This document shows, piece after piece, positions 1 to 5,432 of a DNA stretch of 5,621 bases. Source of the stretch: an uncultured Mollicutes bacterium (lineage in GTDB: Bacteria; Bacillota_I; Bacilli_A; RFN20; CAG-288); contig URQF01000093.1 of NCBI GenBank assembly GCA_900549915.1, positions 1-5,621 on the forward strand. Reading direction: 5' to 3'. Each line of letters starts with the position of its first letter. Positions within the stretch are counted from its first letter, which is position 1. Made by a program: the position numbers and the translations under genes. Under the pieces are notes generated by a model. The model was not told where the DNA came from. It made no database searches and was given only the letters and a program-made list of their open reading frames with translations.

Positions 1-77
1 GTTACAATGATGAGAAATATTTCTCCCGAGTCTTTAAAAAGCGAGTTGGAGTTTCTCCGAGTGATTATGCGGAATGA
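1..77 (+). CDS. AraC-family (YesN-type) response regulator, C-terminal end only
   Basis: This is the last 24 codons of a gene that starts outside the window; the first complete codon begins at base 3 and TGA is at 75-77. The translation, YNDEKYFSRVFKKRVGVSPS followed by DYAE, matches the second helix-turn-helix of the AraC/XylS DNA-binding domain, where families typically read G-(Y/F)-x-D-x-x-Y-F-x-(R/K)-x-F-K-K-x-x-G-x-(S/T)-P-x-x-Y/F-R. The 'Y-F-S-R-V-F-K-K' and 'G-V-S-P' landmarks are clear. Its stop overlaps the start of the histidine kinase gene (ATGA, 74-77), which points to a YesN-like response regulator rather than a lone AraC activator. The receiver domain cannot be seen, so that part is inferred from the neighbour. 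Confidence 0.88.
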   Translation, partial: YNDEKYFSRVFKKRVGVSPSDYAE

Positions 78-1810
78 AAAAGAAACTCTCTTTCCGAACG
101 CGACTATTATCTCTGTTTGCTTCTTCGATTCTTTTTGTTTGTGCCCTTAGGGCTTCTTCTATTTATACCATTGACTACGAGTACCGCAAAAATAATATCG
201 ACGCTTCCATACAAGCAAGACATAATGCGCTCGATGAATCCTTGGCTTCTTTGATTGAAGATAGCAACTATATTCCGATTAATATCTTTACCGAAGAAAA
301 CATTTCAAAAATTGATTCTTCGAAAGACCAAGAAACTTTTTTCCAGGAAATATATCTTACACAACCGGTCTCGGGTTCTTTTAGGAAAGGGATGTCTTAC
401 TATCGAACTGGAAAACAGAGCTTATTTGCGGTCAGCCAGAAGAACACAAGGCTTCCGGAAATAACAACAGATATTGTTGCTTCTGTTAGGAGCAAAGAGG
501 ACAACAGTTATCCGATTTCCTATTGCTTTTCAACCTATAACAATAGTGGTTCCTACATGATTTTAGGAAAGAAACTCACCGAAGAGTCTGCTTGTTTCCT
601 CTATCTAGATAGCAGTTGGTTGAGGCAGCTAATCAATTCCATCACTTGTCTGGAAGAAAACTATATTGTAGATTCAAACAGAAATATTGTTTTATCTAAA
701 AACGTATCTGAGCTTGGTGCTGTCATTTTAGATAGTGCAAAACTTGGTATTAACAAGAACGAAGCATCCATTCATACGGAATTCAATAACGTGGATTCCT
801 ATATCTCTGTCCATTCAAGGAACCATTTAAAACAATCGTTTGCCTTTTCCTGGCAAATTATATCAGTTCAGGACTATGATGCGCTGTTCGGCCCTTTAAA
901 GACCTTGAGGATTGTTCTAATTGTTTTTACAATCACTGCCTTTTTGGTGGCCGCTTGGACTTCTTATTACCTTTCTAAGAAGATTTCTATGCCATTGACG
1001 GCTCTATCAAACGAATTAGAAAGGACGGATCTGAATAAGCCGGGTGATTTCCCTTATCGAAAGGAAATTACGACAAACGATGAAATTGAAAAACTTGAAA
1101 TTTCTTATCATGAAAGGCTAGACCGGATTCATGAACTCAGGGAAGAAAACAGGGAAAAGAGGAACCAGCAGCGTATTCTCGAGCTAGAAAGTCTTCAAAG
1201 GCAGATTAATCCTCATTTTCTCTATAATACGTTGGATACGATTTCCTGGCTAGCTAAAATCAATGGTCAGAAGGAGATTGATTCTCTTGTTAGGTCGCTA
1301 GCAAAATTTTTCCGTCTTACTCTTCATTCTGGAGACAAGATTATTACTGTCAAAGAAGAAATGGAAATCACAAAGCACTATTTGGAAATCCAAAGTGCAC
1401 GTTTTCCGGAACGCTTCCAATATGAATTCAATGCTGACAAAAGCTTAGAAGATGAAAGAACCCTAAAGCTGATTCTCCAACCAGTAGTCGAAAACTCTGT
1501 TAAGTATGCTTTTGATCCAGAAAAAGGAAAATTCCTTCTCAAGATTTCTACGATTCGATTAGAAGATTCTTTTGAATATATTGTCGAAGATAATGGAACT
1601 GGTTTTGTGGTTCCGGGAAATCTTTTTGAAAAGAAGAAACAGCCTAATGGGAAATCATCCGGTTTCGGTTTGTATAATGTCCAGGAACGTATTCATCTCG
1701 AATATGGTGATAAATATGGAAGGACAGTCACTTCTGAAGTCGGTAAGGGAACGAAAACGATTATTAGACTTCCTCTTTTTCTTTCTCCTGCTTCCTCTCA
1801 TAAGAAATAG
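74..1810 (+). CDS. YesM-type sensor histidine kinase, full length (578 aa)
   Basis: This is a membrane sensor kinase that autophosphorylates on His and passes the phosphate to its response regulator, here almost certainly the AraC-type protein just upstream. Domain order: a first membrane segment at about residues 10-32; an extracellular ligand-binding region at about 33-275, probably Cache-like; a second membrane segment at about 277-300; a HAMP/linker coil at about 301-375; and the His_kinase (LytS/YesM class) domain with the phosphoacceptor motif INPHFLYNTLD at 378-388 (His381). The ATPase domain shows the N box LQPVVENSVKYAF (Asn474), the D/G1 box VEDNGTGF (Asp506) and the G2 box SGFGLYNVQER at 529-539. 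All catalytic motifs are intact and the length is usual for the family. No good Shine-Dalgarno sequence precedes the ATG, so translation probably restarts after the regulator's stop (ATGA overlap). YesMN pairs commonly control sugar or oligosaccharide uptake; the signal here is unknown. The 3' end overlaps the convergent gene by 47 bases. Confidence 0.96.
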   Translation: MKKKLSFRTRLLSLFASSILFVCALRASSIYTIDYEYRKNNIDASIQARHNALDESLASLIEDSNYIPINIFTEENISKIDSSKDQETFFQEIYLTQPVSGSFRKGMSYYRTGKQSLFAVSQKNTRLPEITTDIVASVRSKEDNSYPISYCFSTYNNSGSYMILGKKLTEESACFLYLDSSWLRQLINSITCLEENYIVDSNRNIVLSKNVSELGAVILDSAKLGINKNEASIHTEFNNVDSYISVHSRNHLKQSFAFSWQIISVQDYDALFGPLKTLRIVLIVFTITAFLVAAWTSYYLSKKISMPLTALSNELERTDLNKPGDFPYRKEITTNDEIEKLEISYHERLDRIHELREENREKRNQQRILELESLQRQINPHFLYNTLDTISWLAKINGQKEIDSLVRSLAKFFRLTLHSGDKIITVKEEMEITKHYLEIQSARFPERFQYEFNADKSLEDERTLKLILQPVVENSVKYAFDPEKGKFLLKISTIRLEDSFEYIVEDNGTGFVVPGNLFEKKKQPNGKSSGFGLYNVQERIHLEYGDKYGRTVTSEVGKGTKTIIRLPLFLSPASSHKK

Positions 1811-2789
1811 CATCTAATCGGTTGCAGTCTTTATCAGCCTTTCTTCTAGCAATAAAGAAGAAAAGAAGAAGGCAGGATAGCAAAACCAATGCGATTCCTA
1901 AATTGATGTAGAGAATAACCTGCCAGAAATTCCATTTCGGTATTGAAATCCTGATAGAGAAACCGTCGAGATGATTTTCCCTAACGGGAGAGGAAAAATC
2001 TGTTTTCCTAAGATAGGATTTTTGGTAAGAGGATATCTTCCCTTTTTCTCCCAGCTGAACAGGATTTTTATTCTCTTTCCTGCCTGGTGTAAGAAGGATG
2101 GAATTCTTATAGCTTAGCGAAACGAGAGCGTCCTGCCTGAATGTCCTGTTGCTGACCGATAAGTAACGATCATAGATGTCTTGGGTTGAAAGGTCCACTT
2201 CAATTACACCGAGGAATTGATTGGAGTCAGAAAAGACTTTTTTGAAATAAGAAAAGATGCCAAGGCCGGATTGATATGGGAAACTCAAATAAGCATTAGA
2301 AATATTATCTTTTCGAATAAAGCAGAAACTATCTTCTTCACTATGATAAAAACTAGAAAATTCATTCCTGGATAACAATTCGTTTAAACTAGGTGCCCCA
2401 CCTACTTCCGAAGAGGACGCCATCAGATTATCGGAATAAAATAAGCAACCCAGGAAACAGGAATTGGATTGTGCTAAGTCATCAAGCCCATTCGTAATCT
2501 GGGTTTCACTTTTCTCTTCACAGGCTTTCTTGAAATTGCCATTCTCAGCCTGAGCATTTAATTGAGCTTCGAACTGGGCACAGCCCATCCTGAATCTAGA
2601 AGACAAAAGAGAAATCTGGCTTTGAAAAGAAGCTTTAAAACTACTATTGTATAAAGAATAAGTCAAAGAAGAAGTGATAATGGATAAGATAAAAGCCAGA
2701 ATCGATGGAATTAGAAAGACGGTCCAAAAAATATTTTTATGAAGTTTCCTGAAATCAGAGTCCAGCTTTTTTGTGATTCTTTTTTTCAT
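1764..2789 (-). CDS. Orphan membrane sensor protein, Cache-like outer domain, no output domain (341 aa)
   Basis: The protein has a basic N terminus, a membrane segment at about residues 20-46, an outer domain at about 47-288 and a second membrane segment at about 290-314. A 27-residue, highly charged cytoplasmic tail follows and ends ERKQEKEKEEV. The stretch around 160-210, with FLGVIEVDLS at 192-201, resembles the membrane-proximal part of the Cache-type outer domains of YesM kinases and of AraC regulators with outer domains. That topology is the sensor half of such a receptor, but no HAMP, His box, ATPase or helix-turn-helix follows. The final 15 codons and stop lie antisense to the kinase gene. 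The outer domain carries five cysteines (70, 90, 111, 115, 156). ATG at 2787-2789 is the only sensible start; it has no Shine-Dalgarno sequence and lies 6 bases after a perfect TATAAT. The protein may be a truncated relic, or an accessory subunit that feeds a signal to the adjacent kinase. Function is not established. Confidence 0.82.
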   Translation of the reverse strand: MKKRITKKLDSDFRKLHKNIFWTVFLIPSILAFILSIITSSLTYSLYNSSFKASFQSQISLLSSRFRMGCAQFEAQLNAQAENGNFKKACEEKSETQITNGLDDLAQSNSCFLGCLFYSDNLMASSSEVGGAPSLNELLSRNEFSSFYHSEEDSFCFIRKDNISNAYLSFPYQSGLGIFSYFKKVFSDSNQFLGVIEVDLSTQDIYDRYLSVSNRTFRQDALVSLSYKNSILLTPGRKENKNPVQLGEKGKISSYQKSYLRKTDFSSPVRENHLDGFSIRISIPKWNFWQVILYINLGIALVLLSCLLLFFFIARRKADKDCNRLDAISYERKQEKEKEEV

Positions 2790-2795
2790 GACTTT

Positions 2796-2801
2796 ATTAT
2801 A
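2796..2801 (-). promoter_or_regulatory. -10 box of the orphan sensor gene, predicts a leaderless mRNA
   Basis: On the - strand the sequence reads TATAAT, then AAAGTC, then the ATG. A perfect -10 hexamer only 6 bases before the start codon would place transcription initiation at or next to the A of the ATG. No Shine-Dalgarno sequence fits in that space. The -35 region is poor: TTTAAA at a 16-base spacing is the best I can offer. The box sits just downstream of the tRNA-Ala terminator. Confidence 0.55.
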
Positions 2802-2829
2802 GAAGCAATGATGTTGATTTAAAACAACG

Positions 2830-2854
2830 AAAAAAACCGGCTTTCACCGGCTTT
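2830..2854 (-). terminator. Rho-independent terminator after tRNA-Ala
   Basis: On the - strand AAAGCCGGT, a GAAA tetraloop and GCCGGTTT form a stem of about 9 pairs, including two G-U wobbles. A run of seven T follows the GCCGG. The stem pairs better on the - strand than on the + strand, where one wobble becomes a C-A mismatch, so it is oriented to end the tRNA-Ala (and probably mtaB) transcript. Confidence 0.88.
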
Positions 2855-2864
2855 GTTTTTCAAT

Positions 2865-2940
2865 TGGTGGAGCTGACGAGGATCGAACTCGCTACCTCAT
2901 GCTTGCAAAGCACGCGCTCTCCCAGGTGAGCTACAGCCCC
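2865..2940 (-). tRNA. tRNA-Ala (anticodon UGC)
   Basis: This is a 76-base tRNA including an encoded CCA at 2865-2867. The acceptor stem is GGGGCTG / CAGCTCC with discriminator A, and carries the G3-U70 wobble pair that identifies alanine tRNAs. The anticodon stem CGTGC / GCATG encloses TTTGCAA, giving anticodon TGC. The T arm is GCGAG-TTCGATC-CTCGT. It has its own promoter just upstream and a terminator 10 bases downstream of the CCA, and it lies 47 bases after the mtaB stop codon. Confidence 0.98.
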
Positions 2941-2945
2941 AAAAC

Positions 2946-2977
2946 GTAACGGAAAACATTATAATGAATTCCGTTAC
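2946..2977. repeat. Perfect 9-bp inverted repeat around the tRNA-Ala -10 box
   Basis: GTAACGGAA at 2946-2954 is repeated inverted as TTCCGTTAC at 2969-2977, with 14 bases between the arms. The -10 hexamer of the tRNA-Ala promoter lies inside the spacer. As RNA from mtaB it would fold into a 9-bp stem followed only by GTTTTGGGG, a weak U-tract. It could therefore be a poor mtaB terminator or a protein-binding site; neither is proven. Confidence 0.75.
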
Positions 2978-2986
2978 CGCAATCAA
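2958..2986 (-). promoter_or_regulatory. Sigma-A type promoter of tRNA-Ala
   Basis: The - strand reads TTGATT (2981-2986), a 17-base spacer, then TATAAT (2958-2963). The -10 is perfect, the -35 matches the consensus TTGACA at 4 of 6 positions, and the spacing is optimal. Initiation about 7 bases on would leave a 5' leader of roughly 10-11 bases before the mature tRNA. A perfect inverted repeat surrounds the -10 box. The -35 lies directly after the mtaB stop codon. Confidence 0.85.
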
Positions 2987-2987
2987 G

Positions 2988-4220
2988 CTAAATCTTAACA
3001 AAAGTTCCAGTTAAGTCTTTATCGGACTCGAATTCGTATTTAAGATAATGCTGGCTATAGCCTTCGTACTTTCCTTCCTTATTCTTTCCTTCAATAAGTA
3101 CAAGCTCAGAAGTGATTACCTTCCGGTAAGAATTTTCTTGTTCGTCCGAGAGCTTGATCAGTTCACGAGTGCGTTCCTGACGGATGGATGGCTTTACACT
3201 GCCTGGCAGTTTCGCAGCCCTAGTGAAGGGACGTTCCGAGTAAGGAAAAGCATGGATACGCCTGAATCCGACTTTCTTGCAGAATTCATAGGTTTCTTTA
3301 AAATCCTCATCTGTCTCTCCAGGGAATCCAGAGATGACATCGGTACTGAAAGCAACGGACGGAATCTTTTCCCGAATCCTATTCACTTTGTTAAGGTAAT
3401 CGTTCAGTTTATATTTTCGGTTCCTTTTAACAAGAATCTTTTCACATCCGGATTGAAGAGGAATATGGAAATGCGGGCAAAGTTTATCCTGATGGGAAGC
3501 AAAAAGTTCAACATAGGCATCATCAATCTGACTGATTTCAATGGAAGAGACACGGATACGATAGGGAAGGGAAGAAATATCTAACCTATCCTTCAACAAA
3601 TCTTTTAGACGATAGGAAGGATTCGCTGGATCATGGTAACTGCCAGTATCGATGCCGCCGATAATGAGTTCCCGGACTCCGTTCTCAATAAGGGACTTTG
3701 CTTCTTTCAGAATCGAGTCCTTGTTTCTTGAGCGGGAGCGGCCTCTGGTGTATGGAACAACACAGTAAGAACAGAAATTATCGCATCCGTCTTGCACTTT
3801 CCTATAACCTCTGACGCTCTTTTCTCCTTTCTCGGTTGGAGTATCTTCGTATTCGAATTTTCGGCTTTCTGGGTCCACATAATCGCAGCCTTCGGAAGGA
3901 TTCAGAAGCTCAATTGTTGATTTGTTCGAGGAACCGGTGACAATGGCAACACCCGGGATAGAGAGGTATTCTTCTTTATGAATCTGGCTCGAACATCCCC
4001 TGACAAAGATCTTCTTGCCTAGATTCGAACGAGAAAGGGAACGGACTCTTTGAAGGTCCTTCCGCTCGGCCTCGTTCGTGACAGCACAGGTGTTAACAAA
4101 ATAGACATCGGCTGCTTTTCCTTTTGCTTCCTGGAAACCTTCCTTTAAAAGGCGCTCCTTTAGCGATTCGGATTCATAAGCGTTTACCTTACAACCAAGT
4201 GTATAAATTTTAAAGGTCAT
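2988..4220 (-). CDS. mtaB: tRNA t6A37 methylthiotransferase MtaB
   Basis: MtaB is a cytoplasmic radical-SAM enzyme that adds a methylthio group to N6-threonylcarbamoyladenosine at position 37 of ANN-decoding tRNAs, giving ms2t6A. The N-terminal UPF0004 domain shows the three cluster cysteines in their usual contexts: TLGCKVNAYESE (Cys10), NTCAVTNEAERK (Cys45) and RGCSSQ (Cys76). The radical-SAM motif DGCDNFCSYCVVPYTRGRSR supplies Cys146, Cys150 and Cys153. SGFPGETDEDF at about 297-307 is also typical. A short TRAM domain at about 368-410 would bind tRNA. At 410 residues the protein is somewhat shorter than Bacillus YqeV (about 450) but lacks no catalytic feature. The 'TLGCKVN' and 'VVPYTRGRSRSR' signatures separate it from MiaB and RimO. 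AAGGAG at 4231-4236 lies 10 bases before the ATG, and the start overlaps the upstream gene by 11 bases. No strong terminator follows, so transcripts may run through tRNA-Ala to the terminator at 2830-2854. Confidence 0.96.
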   Translation of the reverse strand: MTFKIYTLGCKVNAYESESLKERLLKEGFQEAKGKAADVYFVNTCAVTNEAERKDLQRVRSLSRSNLGKKIFVRGCSSQIHKEEYLSIPGVAIVTGSSNKSTIELLNPSEGCDYVDPESRKFEYEDTPTEKGEKSVRGYRKVQDGCDNFCSYCVVPYTRGRSRSRNKDSILKEAKSLIENGVRELIIGGIDTGSYHDPANPSYRLKDLLKDRLDISSLPYRIRVSSIEISQIDDAYVELFASHQDKLCPHFHIPLQSGCEKILVKRNRKYKLNDYLNKVNRIREKIPSVAFSTDVISGFPGETDEDFKETYEFCKKVGFRRIHAFPYSERPFTRAAKLPGSVKPSIRQERTRELIKLSDEQENSYRKVITSELVLIEGKNKEGKYEGYSQHYLKYEFESDKDLTGTFVKI

Positions 4221-4986
4221 CTTCTTGTTTCTCCTTGTACTGTGCTTCCTTGTTTTTGATTGCCGCTAAGACAACCTTTGGAGAAAGCAATTCGAATTGT
4301 ATTAAATCCTGACTAAGCTGTGGGAAATTGTTGGAGTAGTAATCACGGGCAACTGCTTCTAATCGTTCTTTAAGGTGGTCTGTATTCTTTTGTTTCCTGC
4401 CATCATCGAAGAAGGGAACCCTAGTTTCGAGATATCCGGAAGAATCAATAAAGAGAAGAATTCCATCCTTCTCCCTATAATAGGCGGAAGAATCAATGTC
4501 AGATACATCTAGCTTCTTCCTTTTTGTTAAGGACCTATCAAAGAGATGACTCCCATATTCGTGAAAAGGATTGATAAGAGAACAATCTGGATCTCTTAAG
4601 AAAGCGTCATAAGGAAAAGAATAAAAGGAATCCAGGGATGAAAGGAAACGCTGATTAATAAAAGGAGAATAAAAAGGAAAATAGATTGGAGTCTGATGAT
4701 AGGAAAAGGATGGCATTCCTTTCCATATTCTCTTGATTTCGTTTTGATGGGTGATGATTTCGTCCTTAGTAGAAGATTTTAAAATTGAAATTACCCTGTT
4801 TCTCCTTTTCATGCTTCTTAATAGGATATAGGAACGCCTGATTCCATAAGGAGAAGAAAAGTCAAGAAACGTTCTCCTGCTAGCAGGACAGATTCCTTGG
4901 TTTGCATTAATAAAGGTAAGTTCTGAACTTGGGGACCTCACTTTAGGAACTGACCAATTCAGATAGGAGAAAAAGCCCTTGTACAT
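4210..4986 (-). CDS. Unrecognised 258-aa protein coupled to mtaB
   Basis: I do not recognise this protein. It shows no signal peptide and no membrane segment, so it is probably cytoplasmic. It is rich in Ser, aromatic and basic residues. There is a basic patch MKRRNR at 59-64, an aromatic/proline-rich stretch at about 92-128 (YFPFYSPF, FYSFPYDAF), a central charged part, and a more conserved-looking C-terminal third at about 168-245. That third contains GILLFIDSSGYLETRVPFF and the helical FELLSPKVVLAAIKNKE. The tail is strongly charged. No catalytic motif is evident. The open frame is uninterrupted and occupies an otherwise empty stretch. It ends 11 bases inside mtaB and starts just after a tRNA terminator and a TATAAT box, which supports a real gene. 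GGAG lies 5 bases before the ATG at 4984-4986. Co-expression with mtaB hints at RNA or translation work, but that is inference from position only. Confidence 0.78.
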   Translation of the reverse strand: MYKGFFSYLNWSVPKVRSPSSELTFINANQGICPASRRTFLDFSSPYGIRRSYILLRSMKRRNRVISILKSSTKDEIITHQNEIKRIWKGMPSFSYHQTPIYFPFYSPFINQRFLSSLDSFYSFPYDAFLRDPDCSLINPFHEYGSHLFDRSLTKRKKLDVSDIDSSAYYREKDGILLFIDSSGYLETRVPFFDDGRKQKNTDHLKERLEAVARDYYSNNFPQLSQDLIQFELLSPKVVLAAIKNKEAQYKEKQEDDL

Positions 4987-4991
4987 TATGA

Positions 4992-5001
4992 CTCCATTAT
5001 A
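4992..5001 (-). promoter_or_regulatory. -10 box abutting a GGAG at the start of the unknown gene
   Basis: The - strand reads TATAAT (4996-5001) directly followed by GGAG (4992-4995), TCATA and the ATG. Initiation at the usual distance would fall around 4988-4990, downstream of the GGAG. The GGAG could then serve as a ribosome binding site only on transcripts that start further upstream, for example readthrough from the tRNA unit. The -35 region is a weak T-rich stretch inside the U-tract of the preceding terminator. Confidence 0.5.
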
Positions 5002-5017
5002 GTGAAAAAAGAGAAAG

Positions 5018-5040
5018 AAAAAAGTCCGGAAGTTCCGGAC
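5018..5040 (-). terminator. Rho-independent terminator of the tRNA-Asp/tRNA-Gly unit
   Basis: On the - strand GTCCGGA, loop ACT and TCCGGAC form a perfect 7-bp GC-rich stem, followed by six T, one C and more T. It lies 12 bases after the encoded CCA of tRNA-Gly and before the promoter of the next gene. Confidence 0.92.
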
Positions 5041-5052
5041 CTAATTTTCTAA

Positions 5053-5126
5053 TGGAGCAAGCGACGGGAATCGAACCCGCATGTCGACCTTGGCAAGGTC
5101 GTGTTCTACCACTGAACTACGCCTGC
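5053..5126 (-). tRNA. tRNA-Gly (anticodon GCC)
   Basis: This is a 74-base tRNA including CCA at 5053-5055. The acceptor stem is GCAGGCG / CGCTTGC with one G-U pair and discriminator T. The anticodon stem CGACC / GGTCG encloses TTGCCAA, giving GCC. The T arm is GCGGG-TTCGATT-CCCGT. It is the second tRNA of a two-gene unit, 7 bases after tRNA-Asp, and has no promoter of its own. Confidence 0.98.
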
Positions 5127-5133
5127 AAATAGA

Positions 5134-5210
5134 TGGCGGATCCTACGGGATTTGAACCCGTGATCTTCTCCGTGACAGGGAGACGTGATAGGCCGCTACA
5201 CTAAGGATCC
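5134..5210 (-). tRNA. tRNA-Asp (anticodon GUC)
   Basis: This is a 77-base tRNA including CCA at 5134-5136. The acceptor stem is GGATCCT / AGGATCC with discriminator G, as expected for aspartate. The anticodon stem TCTCC / GGAGA encloses CTGTCAC, giving GTC. The T arm is ACGGG-TTCAAAT-CCCGT. The D stem (GTGT / TCAC) has a T13-T22 mismatch. It is the first gene of the tRNA-Asp/tRNA-Gly transcript. Confidence 0.98.
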
Positions 5211-5214
5211 ATCC

Positions 5215-5232
5215 AGCGCTTTCTTTCGCGCT
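5215..5232 (-). other. Small hairpin in the 5' leader of the tRNA-Asp precursor
   Basis: On the - strand AGCGC, an 8-base purine loop (GAAAGAAA) and GCGCT form a 5-bp stem that ends 4 bases before the mature 5' end of tRNA-Asp. If transcription starts near 5231, the stem is essentially the whole leader removed by RNase P. Any role is inferred. Confidence 0.5.
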
Positions 5233-5237
5233 TTAAG

Positions 5238-5266
5238 ATTATCGCATGTAGCCCAAAGAAAAGCAA
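5238..5266 (-). promoter_or_regulatory. Promoter of the tRNA-Asp/tRNA-Gly unit (extended -10)
   Basis: The - strand reads TTGCTT (5261-5266), a 17-base spacer, then GATAAT (5238-5243) preceded by TGC, an extended -10 motif. GATAAT matches the consensus at 5 of 6 positions and TTGCTT at 3 of 6. Initiation is expected near 5231, about 20 bases before the mature tRNA. The sequence after the -10 soon becomes GC-rich (AGCGCG), as is common for growth-rate or stringently controlled stable-RNA promoters; that control is inferred. Confidence 0.75.
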
Positions 5267-5311
5267 GAGAAATTTTTTAATTTTTTCAGGATCTTTCTTT
5301 TTGTCTTGCTT
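5261..5311. repeat. Imperfect inverted repeat between tRNA-Asp and hpt
   Basis: AAGCAAGA at 5261-5268 recurs inverted as TCTTGCTT at 5304-5311. Extending inwards (AAGCAAGAGAAA against AAGCAAGACAAA) gives 11 of 12 matches. The arms enclose an A/T-rich stretch with two AATTTTTT runs. The left arm contains the -35 box of the tRNA-Asp promoter. The repeat may be a regulator site or chance in A/T-rich DNA. Confidence 0.45.
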
Positions 5312-5400
5312 AAGCTGCTTTTGAGTGAAAAATCAAGAAATGTTAAGCGGTTTCATTTAAATAAAAAAGAGAAATTCTACCAACTTCTTGTGCTTTCCTT

Positions 5401-5406
5401 TAAAAT
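5401..5406 (+). promoter_or_regulatory. Possible -10 box of hpt
   Basis: TAAAAT matches the -10 consensus at 5 of 6 positions and would give a leader of about 20 bases containing the ribosome binding site. No convincing -35 is present at 16-18 bases upstream, so the call is weak. The intergenic region has no purine riboswitch that I could recognise. Confidence 0.35.
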
Positions 5407-5432
5407 AAAAATGGTTACAAAGGAGCTCGCTT

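Noticed and set aside
255..464. A 69-codon open frame on the + strand inside the kinase gene.
   Set aside because: It is out of frame within the coding sequence of the histidine kinase, with basic, low-information composition and no ribosome binding site.
1572..1817. An 81-codon open frame on the + strand at the kinase 3' end.
   Set aside because: It overlaps the conserved ATPase boxes of the kinase in another frame; the kinase frame carries all the motifs.
1830..1865. Inverted TTTCTTC / GAAGAAA near the end of the orphan sensor gene, considered as a bidirectional terminator.
   Set aside because: It is a 7-bp A/T-rich stem with no U-tract on either side and lies within coding sequence. It is more likely codon bias (Lys/Arg-rich codons).
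2790..2940. A possible tRNA-borne attachment site or integrated element next to tRNA-Ala.
   Set aside because: There is no integrase, no repeated tRNA 3' end and no foreign-looking gene nearby; the flank is a normal terminator and promoter.
3048..3584. A 178-codon open frame on the + strand.
   Set aside because: It lies wholly antisense to the well-supported mtaB gene, has no ribosome binding site and no recognisable domain. It is a shadow frame.
5211..5432. A possible purine riboswitch or PurR site upstream of hpt.
   Set aside because: I could not find the conserved loop sequences or pairing of a purine aptamer, nor a PurR-box-like CCGAAC motif, in these 222 bases.
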